Positions 32,301 to 44,300 of a stretch of 64,000 nt of DNA are shown here, piece by piece. The notes under the pieces were generated by a model, which ran no database searches, was not told where the DNA came from, and saw nothing but the letters and a program-made list of their open reading frames with translations. Source of the stretch: Symsagittifera roscoffensis. Lineage: Eukaryota > Xenacoelomorpha > Acoela > Convolutidae. The DNA is taken from the NCBI RefSeq assembly GCF_963678635.1, contig NC_087064.1, forward strand, positions 69,430,123 through 69,494,122, given 5' to 3'. Made by a program: the position numbers and the translations under genes. The stretch's first letter is position 1. Every line of letters begins with the position of its first letter.

Positions 32301-35300
32301 TCTGATTGGTTGAAAGTAAGCTGAAATTAACTTCAAGCATTCGGTCTTTCAAGCATGAGGGACGCCACCACGTAAAAGTTGTCTATTCAGTAACGTATTA
32401 ATTCAGTTATGATTTCTTTTTTCTTTTTCGACACAAGCGAAAAATTTTCCGGTTGAAAGTATCTTCAAATGTACTAGTGTAACGTCAAATACAAAAAATA
32501 AATAGAAGAGAAACCATTAGCATTTAATCGATAGAATCATGATCTCATCGATTTTTTTTTAAATGTTCGATTCTTTACAGGGGCGGATCTAGGATTTTCT
32601 CGATGCGGATTTTCAAAAGAAAAATACAAAAAATTTGTCGACCTTTTTTTAGGTCGACAAATTTGATTTTCCGAGCTCTACCAAATCACTATAAAGACCC
32701 TATTTTGACCAAACGCAGGCGAATTGTTGAAAAAAAAAGCCAAAAAATGCGTTTTTAGGCAATTTTTGGAAAATTTTGACCAAAAAATTGCGTGTTTTCG
32801 GCATGTGCTCCCCCTCAAAATTAGTATATTTTGGCGCCGAAGCGCCTTTCAAAAAATTTATAGTGTCAGTCAGCCAAAATTGGATATCTCAAAATAGTAC
32901 AAAGGAGGGACCAGGGGTGGATCTAGGATTTTTTTGAGGGGGGGGGGGTGGATTTTCAAAAATTTTTCGAAAATTTTGACGACCTTTTTTTTTTTTTAGG
33001 TCGACCAAATTGATTTTCCGAGCTCTTGTAAAGCACTAAAAGGTCCCTGTTTTTGCCAAATTGTGGATGGCAAAAAATGGATTTCTTAAAAAGTATCAAA
33101 GGGGGGACCCTTTGGGTCGGCAGGGGGTCGAATCCCTGAGGGGGGGCGTCCGCCCCCCCCCCCCGCCCCTTCCTAAATCCGCCCCTGGGAGGGACCCTTT
33201 GGGTCGGCAGGGGGTCGAATCCCTGAGGAAAAAGACGTCGAACCCCCCCCCCCCCCCCCGCCCCATAAATCCGCTAGTGATTCTTTCTGACTCTTTGAGA
33301 TGTCAAGGTCATTAATCACTTTCGCACACTATACTCACAGGTTTGTATCCATCATTGCATCTGCACGTTCCTAGATTAGCACTTGTCCATGCAGTTGTGC
33401 AGTTAAGAGATGTATTTGCAACCTGCACACAGTTCTCCACATTCACACCACAGTCTCCTAAACAAAAAAAAGAAGTGAAGACTATTCGAATAACTATCAC
33501 CCTGTTTTTCTTCTAAAATTAGGATTATTGTAGTGTTTCAAAAGAGCTGGAAAACATCAGTTTAGTCGACCTAAAAAATGGTCGGCAGATATTTTGTACG
33601 GTGAACCCCCTCCCCCTCCCCATATTCTTCTAAAAATAAATTAACCAAGTGATCAACGATCCTCCAAAAAAATCCTAAATATCTCATTTAATTCCATAAT
33701 TTAACCAATTAACCATTACACGTCTGATTGACCATTAAATGCTGATTGACTGAAAAAGAAAAAATTCTTTCAACCAAGTGAACAATCTCCCATATTAAAA
33801 TGTCTTTGTCCTATCAGAATGTTGGACTTTTGTCCTAGTAAATCAGTTTTTTTAATGATTGCAACAGTTTTCCCACATTAGGATGTTTGATATGTCGGAT
33901 GTTTGAACGGTACCCAATGGCAGCCAAGCTGAAATAATTGAAATTCTGTTTTTTTTTTATTTTTTTTTTTAAATAAACGAGTCCGTTTTTGGATCTCGTT
34001 TTCAATTTCCATTCCCTTATCCCTACCTCCTATTACAAAGGGGGATTTGTTATAAAGTACAAATTCGCAAAAGCATAACCATTGAATTATTTCTTGATAG
34101 GGTGTCAATTTTTCACATGTACTACAGGGGCAAAGAACTATAGGAGCATGTACTATATTTTCAGCTTCTCTTGTTTTGTTTTTCTTCTGTTTTTCAATGT
34201 TATGCTTTTTGTTTTTCTTTTGCTTTTTTTCAGTTTTTTTTTTTTTTTCCTTCTGTTTTGTTTCTGATTTTTTTTCTTTTTTTCCTGTTTTGCTCACGAT
34301 TGCAGGTGAAGGAGGTGTTGAGAGAGTGGTCGGCGTAGTAGCCGAGAGCACAGGTGCAGCTGGACACATTCGCATTCGCACACTCACAGTTCGGCCACCG
34401 CTTGTCACAGTAGCCCGCTGTGTCGTTCCCGTGAAAAGTGCAGTTGCCGGTCGAGTCAGGGTAGTACCTGTGTTGTGCAATTGTACTGCTTAATTAGGGC
34501 ATCACTCACCTAACTGGCTTATCTGGTCTTTTTATATGTCCTTGAATATCAGAATTATTTGAATTGAAAATTGCCTATTGAACAAGGACAGCCGGTTACT
34601 CTGCAAGTAGCTTAGAATGTTCCGACAGTAGTCTTAAAAAATTACAAGAAATAGTCTTAGAAAACTACAAAAGAGTGTAGTTTTTTTCTGCATGCTGTGA
34701 TAAAAATGTATGGCGTAAAACTAAAATCTAGGCATATTCGACAATCATAGTTATAAAGGCAAAAAAGGACACTTCTTTTTAACAAAAAATGACAAGAAAA
34801 ACAAAAAATCATTAACAAAATCAAAAATAAATCAAAATTTTAAAAAAAATTTCTTTGCAGAATTTTATTTTGATTCTAAAATGACATTAAAAATCTCAAA
34901 AAACTAAAATTAAGCATAAATGAGCTATTGAAAACGGCCTTAATTAAGCAAAAGCAAGCTCGAATTTGGACGAAAAATGTTTTTATTTTCTCAAAATGTG
35001 TTAATGTCGGTTGAATCATGACTAAAAATGCTTTAATATCTTTTAATTTTTTCTAGTATTTTTTTGGTAGCTAATTTGGCGAGAAAAAAGCTACAACCCA
35101 CCCGAACACAAAGCTCCCATTTTTCAGATTGTCGGAACAATAATCTCTGATATGAAAACAGCTTTTTGTTATTATTATGAATCGTTGCTTTTTATGTGAC
35201 TAATAAGTTTTAATTAAAATATCTGTCATATATTGGTCAAGTTCGACTCTTGTTGTTCCGGCGATTGAAAATGAAGAGGAACTTTGCATTTGGGTCTGTT

Positions 35301-38300
35301 TTAGTTTTTTTTCTTTTTGATTTCCTCGCAAAATCAGGTACTACAAATAATGATCTGATTGGGTTTAATGATACATCATACTAAAGCCTTTATTGTCGTG
35401 TTCGAACCTCTATGAAAAATTCAAAAGCAATTTCCCAGTGTCGAGAAAAACCGGTTTGAAATTTTTGATTTTTCGTCCTATTTGGAGCGAATACAGCGAG
35501 CGAACAGTCTTGTTTTAATTGCTTAAAAGCTTACAATAGCTTAATTTCAAACGTGAAAACTTTTTTTATTTGGGTAATGTTAGGTTACTTTGAAAGTATT
35601 TTAGCGCTTTCTTGGAATCATAATTTTCAAAAACTCGAAAAACTACAATACTTTGAAAAAACTTCGATGCGTTTTTTTAAGACTATGGTCGGAACATTCT
35701 GTGCTACTTGCACAGTAACCGGCTATCTTTTTTAACTTTTTTTGTTTCCTCTAATATACCAATGATGTTACTATTGTTTTTATAAAATATAAACTTCATT
35801 CAAAGTCAAAACTATCCTTACAAAGCCGTGGGTCTTTACTCGGATTTCTCTAACTATTTCCACCCAATTGCAATAACGGGGGGGATTTGTTACTAGGAAT
35901 AAAAATCAGATTTTCTTAACCCATAAATTGGTTCGTATTAGGGTTTGACTCGTAACTAGGTACCATAAGGGGAGGCGAGAATGATTTTAGCCACTTTTAT
36001 TCTCTTATACGGCAAAAATTGATGAATTTCAAATAGAACAGCTTATTTAACGCGTCTTTATAATTTTGGGCCATATAACAGAAAAGTCCCCCATATTTTG
36101 ATAGAGTTTGCTTTTTCATAGTCAAGTATTTATCATTACAGTTTTCGGAGAATGTGATGGAATATTTGTGCTCGGCGAAGTTTGTTTTCTCAAGAAAAAT
36201 TTCAGTTTTTTTGCCCAAATTTTTTTTACCACCCAATAGATTACAATTTTTTTGAGCTCAAAATAAAAGAAATATTTAAATTGTTATCAATTTTCATAAT
36301 TTCAGGGTTGTTCAAAAACTCCCGGTTTCGTTATTTTGGAAAAATTAAGGCCAGTTGTTTACAACCTAGGGGCTTCCTTGAAAACATAAAGTACATTCTT
36401 CTGTGTTTTTTTTAAATGCCAATTCTGAGATCAACAATTTCAGCGCAATTTTATATGAAAAAATTGAAAAATTTTCTTTGAAAAATTAAATTAGAACAAA
36501 TAATTTTCGCTGCATGATATTTTACTGGGCTTGAATACAAAAGTTTTTTTCAGGTCAATTATTTAAACTCAAAATTTCAGCTGAAACGCATACATTTTCA
36601 ATTTTTTAAATTTACTCGTATTAGTTGATAGACGAAAAAACTGAACAAACCATTTTCTAATTTGCATATAATAATAATGTTATTGTGGTTCCTGCGAATC
36701 GCAGAGGATCTATCAGTAGGCCTTAACAGTCCTGTCGAGGCTAGTCAATTTGAAGTATCTCCCCACATTCCAGACTGTTAATATAATCTGTATATATACT
36801 ATAAAGAAATATCAGAGAAAGAAAATAAATATTTATCAAAAATTATCACCTACTTAACAGGTTGAATCATCGAAACAAAAATTATACGTAAATTTAACTG
36901 ATTCTAGCCTCTGTCAAATTACTTTTTGGCTACAAAAAAGTTTCAAAATATTCATATTTTTTGCGATTTTATGAAATGCATTTTTATTTTCAGAATTAAG
37001 ACATGCATGGGGAGAAAATTCAACGGTAGGTCATGTTAAGGGGGCTATAGTACGGTTGATCCGAATTTGTATATAAACTGATTATATCAAGTATAAAATG
37101 CAATCAATTACAACCGATTTGACTGTTAATAAAATCCAATTTGCTGCGCAAAAAAGTGATCTAATGCTCAACTGAATACTTTACACGCGATAACCGATGG
37201 CTACCTTGGGTCTGCTATTCGGGTGAGGTATAACTGAATTAGACCAAATAGCTTGCCGCAAGCTAATTTGAGGATAGCTATTTGGTCTAATTGATTACAA
37301 TAATACATCATAAATATATCACATGGAAATTTACGTTGATTCTGGGAGAAGATGATGACCTTATGACGACAAAAATTATAACCAAAACTCTTTTTTAGAC
37401 AAAATTAATTTGGTCGATCTAAAAAAAAGGTCGACAATATTTTTGAAGGTTTTTTTGATAGTCAACCATCTCCCCTCGAGAAAATCCGGGATGCGCCCCT
37501 GGGTAGATCACTTACCCGTATCCGCAGACACACCAGTCGTTATTGAGTCCGGCGGTGTTGCCAGCACAGAGGATGGTGAGGTCGGGATGGGTGGAAGTTA
37601 GTATGTCAGAAGTGTTGAAGCAATTCAAATTGAAGCTCTGCGTCTCGTTGTTGTGACAGGCGAACTCATTACAAATTTCAGTCGTGTTAGGGAACGAGCC
37701 CAAACTGCACGCTAAAACCAACCATATAAATTCACCTTAAGTCTAAAGGTTTTTGTAAACGTTCCTTGATTTCTAATGTGTTCTTAAAATAATTTGTTCT
37801 TTTTCGAAGTGGCGTTTTGTAGACATGGCGAATTCTGTAGACTTTGTTGAATATTCGCCAACTTTCATAGCCCTAAGTTGTATAGGAAAGTTTGAGTGTG
37901 TAATAATGCAGACTTTTGTTGGCTAGAATGCAGCCTCCTGGATTGGCGGGATCAGCGATGTAGTTGTTCCAGCTGTCACAAATGCATTCGCTCATCGTGT
38001 CTGTCGGAATCCCATTGGGCACTGTACAGTTACAGTTGGGCATCCCCCGCATACACTTGTCCCCCACACCATTCATACCTAAAGCACACAGAAACTCACA
38101 AATAAAGGATCTACTTAATAAACCCCACCCCTTTCAAGAAGAGGTTGGGGGATATTGTTAAGTAAATTAAGTTAAGTCAAATTTTCGACCAATCATAATG
38201 CAGGTAAACAAGAATTCTCAATATACAGTTTTTGTGGTAATATACTGCACGGGTCGAGGTCCGCGACTTAATTTTCGACTTGGTCGGTCACGCCATTGTT

Positions 38301-41300
38301 AATTCCGCGACCGAAAATCCATAGTAAGAACAGGGTTTTAAACCGCAGACAAATTCAGCTGAGTGTTTCACTTGCGTCAAATTCAGTCAAAACATTTTTC
38401 CCAGATTGCCGTTAAATTTTCCATCGGTCGCGGTTAATTTTTTTTCGATCGCGCCAATCGCGGCTAACTTTCCTTCCGTCTCGCCGGTCGCCGACATATT
38501 ACATCGGTCTGCAAAGTCTGGAAATACCAAATTATGGTCGCGGCGAAGTTATCCAGTTTCCATCGCGGTAGGTTTAAGCGCCAAAATTTGGTCGCTACTA
38601 TCTGATCATAAAATCACAACCTCAACCCGGGTGTTTTTATAGAGAGGGGTGAGGATTATTTACTAGATATCATAGGGAGGGAGATTGTCAAGAAGATCCC
38701 AAGTAGCACAAAGTCAACGCATAGAACACGAAGTCAACACTTGACTCAAAGACGTAAAATTAAGAAACACTTTTATTGTACTCAGAGGCTTCTTTCCGCT
38801 AACACAATAAGCATGAAAAAAAACGACAAAAAAGACAAAAAACGTTCTGACTGCTTTTTGAAATGGTATTTGAAATAGTTTTTGCAAGTAAATTATGTAA
38901 TTATGTAAGTAATGATGCCATATCATTATCTTTTCAGCGTTGATTGCTTGTCCAGTTTAAATTGGATTGATTTTTGGGCAGGAATAATTCACCGCTTGAG
39001 CTCTGCGCTAAAAAAGCACGCACTAATTTTCTCAATTTGTCCAAAGTTGAAAATTTCAAACCCTCATTGCGTAGCAAAAACTGGAAAAGCAATTTAACAA
39101 CAGGGGAAATATCTTTTTTGAACAATTAGCGGATGCATCACAATGTTTCAGATAAAAAAAAACACATTTCGCCATGAACTCTTAAAAGTCTAAGAAAAGC
39201 TCACATCGAGCTCAAAAATTCATTTATAGAAGCTAAGAAAAAGTAGTACATGATAATATTTTTAAAGTCAACTAGGGAATTATAGGGGCGATTGAAAAGA
39301 TTACATTTAATGGTTGATTTTAATATACAAGAAGACTGCTCGTATCAGGGCCAAACTCTGATTATTCCGACTGTCTTTTAAACACTATGGAGTACTGTCC
39401 ACGGCTCTTTTTCCTTCTACCATCTCGCACGAGCATGAATTTTATGGTGTAACGGGTGGTTTAAGTATGAAAAACAAATATGTTTTTCATGACCTAATCA
39501 GTCTGAATGTCAGTTTTCATAATAATCGGACAGCTAACATTTATTTCAAATATAAACATTTTCCACGTCGAGTTAAAAAGAAACAAAGAGCCGTGTTTGC
39601 TTTAAAAAAGATTGATCAAGTTTTTAAAAAATCAGAAAACATTGAGCGTTTTCAATTTTTTTTTGAAAACTGCACAGTACCTAACATCCTCCACACGCTA
39701 TGTTAAGTACAATCTATATTTTTTGCAAATGGCAAAGGAGTAAATCGACCAAACAGGATGACTCAATTCGTTTGGGAATATTTTCTCGGACGGACCATAT
39801 CTCCGCCAAAAAATTATTAGCACAAAAAATATCGCGCATTAATTATCTCAAATTGACCAGATTGGCTATCTTTAAACCTCAATAACTTTACAAAAAACAA
39901 AAATTTGAGCTTAAAACAACCATACCATTTGAATTATACAAACTATTCTCGCCAGAAAACGCTATTGAAAAATTCGAAAATTGTCTGGAGAAAAAAACCA
40001 TGCCGAACGGAAATACATATTTAGTTCATTCGAAAGTCGAAACAATAAACTTGTCTCGGTGTGGAGGAAAAAATTGGTTTGTATACAAAATAGAATAAGA
40101 GGTTCAGCTCGTTATTAACATTTCAATTTTAAAATACTCTTAAAATTCTAACGTTATTCGAGCAATTGTTATCTTTTATTCCTGAAAGTTTTAAAAAGTT
40201 TTAAAAAATAGAATAAAATTCGAGGGTGTCAATTAAGGTATCACATTGAATCTTTTGAGATTGCGATTCAGTAATTTGAAAGAAATCTCTGAGTGTAGAA
40301 AAATATTCCCTTTTTGACAGACCAACCCTAATGTTTTTCCAAAGGTGTCTCAATCAAGCATCAGTAAATACTAATTTTGAAGGCAAGCGCGCGCCAAAAA
40401 AAAATACATTTTTTTAAAGGTCAAACTGTTCGAAAAATGAGTTTTTTTCCAGCACTTGCCAGTGGTGCAGAACACTTTGTCAAAATAGGGTCTTTGTAGT
40501 GTTCTGCTAGCTCATAGAAAACCAGTTTGGTCAACTTTGTAAAAAAAGTTCCACAAAATGTTCCCCTCTCAAGAAAATTCTAGATGCACCCCTGACTTTG
40601 GCTCTAATTTTTCTTGCAGATTTTGTATTAATTCAGTAAAAATTTACTAAATAATCACGGTAACTTGAGAAAAAGAAAAAACAACTGAAACAGTTTTTTT
40701 CTTTTTGCACATTTTTTATAACTGTCTTTTTTTACTCTCTTAGGAAATACTGTGTTCGTATAATGTTGGTCAGAACATTGTGTACAAACTGCAGAGCAGC
40801 TGGTTCTCCTGGTTTTTTTGTGATCAAAGTCAATCTGTTTGAGATGTTAAATTTCAAAAAGATTTTGAATTCTGTAATAGGTCATGCAAAAATTATTCCA
40901 GTTGAATGAATTTTTTCGCTAGTTTTAGTAGTTGAATTGAATAAAATATTAACATTTTATTTGAAAAACTTGGCTTGAAAATTGCTGGAAAAAGAAGTTT
41001 TGACTGAGATTGCGAGAACGTAACGGCTCTGAGTTGTGCAAGTCAGAGCAAATTGGCTACATTGGCAGAAACAACCAAACGCTCTGCACAAAATCTTGGA
41101 TCCATACCCCCAGCATCGGATTGAGAGAGGGCGGATAGATGTCCCCGTCAGGGGTTGACCCTTACCGCCCGAAGGAGTTTTTTTTCGGTACTGTTATAGT
41201 AGACCCGTTTTTGATCGACTAACCCAAAGCTTTTCTTAAGGCGCCTTTGGCGCCAGTTTATAATAAATTTAACAGAAGGCTGGACTGAAAGATCGAATTT

Positions 41301-44300
41301 TTTGATCAAAACGTTCCAAAAACTGTCAGAAAGCATTCCACTTTTTTGTTTATTTTCTTTTAAAAAAATGCAAAAAAATTGCAATTTTGCAACATCATTA
41401 CCTGGATGCTCCGCAAATAACAAAAAACGTTGGCCTTTTTTTGTTGTTTTTTATGCAATGTGGGTGGTTAAGGGGAGGGTAGGGGTGGTAGAAGACACCC
41501 CTTAGAGAACAGTGTATGTGCAATAATCCTCACAGGAGGTAGCGGCGTCCCACATGAGTACAGTAGTTGTGGAAGGGATTCCAGGTGCAAGTGAAGTGGA
41601 GTAGTTGGTCGAGTAGGGTATCCACAGTTCCATGTTGGGCTCATTCCGGCACTGGCACCCTGCAGAGCCCACGTAATCCGAGTAGCAACGCTCTTTCGTG
41701 TCGCCTCTTACGCAGTTCGCTTCGCCCAACGGACACGAGCCTAAACGCCAACTTTTCCAATAAGTATCCCAAAATGTTTCCAAGGTGTATCCCAAAGTGT
41801 CTCGCAATGTGCATCCCTTCAAACAACACCTGGCGTGTATTTTTTCAAAATTGGGTTGGTTCTAGGATTTTTGGCAGATATCAAAAAACTGAAATGCCTT
41901 GTAACCTGGACCACAGGGATGGAAATAGTTAAAGAGATTTTTAAAATCTATAATCTTCTTTTTTTGGATAAATGGTACATAGATTAACTAATCAGGTCCA
42001 AGTTAGTAAGTACTTAAGAGATTTCTAAGCGGCGCTTCAACAAGTTGAGTTACATTCTGCGCTTGATTAAATTGGAGCTCTTTCAATGAAAAGCTTTCTA
42101 TATTGTTGCCTTACTGCACAACTTGAAACAATTTTATTATAGATCCCTCGTGTTTTAAACTTACTGGTACAGAATCCGGGGTTGTTCTGGTCTGGGGTTG
42201 TCCAATACCCGCAGAAACATTCGTCAATAGGGTCGAATGTGTTGTTGCAATAGCAATTAGGGTCCTCCAAAGTACACCGAACGGGTACACATTTGCTGGT
42301 GGCGGTGGTTAGTGCCTTGAGTCCGAATCCGGCCTTGCAGCGACAGTCCATGTCTCCAGTGGTACAGGGTCCGGTGAAGTCACTGTTCATGCAATAATGA
42401 TCTCCAGCCATGCAGTCTCCTACGCAAAAAAAAATCTTTCAATTTGCATGCCGAACACTTCAAATTGCTTGTTTCAACTCTCATTTGTCTGCCGTCTTAA
42501 TGTCATGTCGCCTTAATGACTTGTCGTCTTATTTACCTAGCACCAACAATCTCAGTTGCAGAATTAAAATAGGTTCTTTCCCATTATAGCCCACCACCTT
42601 CTCCTGGCAACATATAGACTCCAATGAGGCTCGTGCCAGAAGGGCTTAACGGCCGAAAATGATGTCAGCTATAATCAGAACTCAGTAGTCAAAATTTAAT
42701 TTCGAAAAAAAAATTAAGTGCAATAAACTCAGTCAGTTTTTTGTCAATTTAAAGAGCGTTAATTGCTTAAACTTTTTCGCTCATTCTGTCCTTCTGTCAT
42801 GAGAACATTCCTTTTTCACGAGTTTGGGCGGAATGAGTAAAAATACTCGGAAAAATTGCAGACGAGAGTTGTAATATACTAACTTCCACAGTAGCTCTGG
42901 TTGAACTGGGATCCCGTCCCAGAAGCGCAGATGGTGTAGTAGGGGTCGTAAAGGGCGATGCCTGCGCTAGATGCGTTGAATATTTCACGCACACAGAACG
43001 GGTGGTTCGCAGTCGGACCCTCTCCGATTATACAGTAAGTAGCTGAAAAAAAATCAAATTTATCAAAATATTACAGAATGCTAAACCGATTTGCTGAAAA
43101 TACTCTATGGGCAGACAGAGAAACAATTTTTCAGCCAGGATATTTTCGAGATTTTTGTTCCGACTCCAAAAGATGAAATATTTGCGCTCGGTGTCGTTTA
43201 TTTTTTTTTCAGTGACTTTTTTCTAACCGTTTTTGAAAGGAGTTTGGTAGTAGCTTACTTGTTTGGTCCTTTGACAAAAGTAGTTTACATTATTGGTCCT
43301 GCCTATTTCCTAATTGAAAAAAAAACAGCAGAAAAAAACCAGTCTGCTCGTATCAGGGCAAAGCCCTGCGTTTTCCGACTGCCTTTTAAGGTCTATGGAG
43401 CAGTAATAACATGAAAAAATTAAATGTAATAAAACACACTGAATTTTTTTTTTCACAAAATTTGAGATTTTTTTTTGCAAAAAGCATCCCCTAAGGCGCC
43501 ATATAAAATACAAAGTGATAGCTTTCACTCCTGTTAACAAATCTTTTATAGCAAATCTTTCAACTAATTTGGAACGATTTTTCGGACGGATTAAATTTCC
43601 GCTTACGCGTTAATGGAGCGAAATACATCCGCATTAATTGTCCCAAACTGGCCAAAATGGCACTGCTCAAACCCCCATAACTTAAGGAAAAATAACCACA
43701 GGTGAAATATCTTCTCAAATTTTTTTTGAATGATATAGAAAATTGGCTAGCTAAAAATTGGAAATTTGTCTGAAGAAAAAACCACCACGAGCACAAAAGT
43801 TCTGTTACTTTCGCTACGAAATTCGAAACAACAACAGTCCATACTTCAAATTTTTGTCTGACTCGCCACCACTAGATTAACCAGGAACGACAAGACGCAT
43901 AAACTTAATAGCGGATTTTAATCATGCCGAAATATCAAAACAAGACTGCTCGTATCAAGGCGAGGCACTGAAGGTTCCGACTGCCTTTTAAGGTTCATGG
44001 AGCAATAATAACTTGATGTATAGAAATAAAATAAAATTATGTTTTCTAAACTTTGAAATTTTTTTTAAAAAATCATCCCTGCACGCGCGCCATATAAAGA
44101 ACAAAAGAATAGATTTCACTCCTTGTAAAAAATCAATTTTGGCAAATAAGCTTCTTTCAACCAATTTGGAATGATTTGCGTTAATTGTCCGATTATGCGT
44201 TCCGATTACGCGTTAATTGTCACAAATTGGCAAAAATGTCAATCTTTAACCCCCATATTTTGATATATCTATGTGAAATATCTTTTCAATATTAAGCCCA

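Larger units (their letters stand above)
31376..33338 (-). other. Intron 12
   Basis: Contains an inverted-repeat element (31937-32379) and nested hAT-type MITEs (32578-33279); no exon seen. Confidence 0.6.
34468..37515 (-). other. Intron 10
   Basis: Filled with repeats: two R3 copies (34590 and 35250), a short palindrome (35848), an R2-like copy (36000-36420), the 90-bp repeat (36672), a perfect hairpin (37238) and a hAT-type MITE fragment (37396-37502). No exon seen. Confidence 0.6.
38079..41533 (-). other. Intron 8 (longest, 3.46 kb)
   Basis: Holds a short palindrome (38119-38160), the CpG-rich repeat (38237-38636), an R2 copy (39290-40080), hAT-type MITE fragments (40310-40594 and 41110-41300) and an R3 end (40768-40815). 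No exon seen. Confidence 0.6.

Noticed and set aside
33878-34480. 200-codon - strand ORF rich in Lys and Thr
   Set aside because: Frame-shifted shadow of exon 11 running into a purine-rich intron tract.
43091-43414. 107-codon + strand ORF with hydrophobic stretch
   Set aside because: Lies within R2 repeats; composition is that of the repeat.
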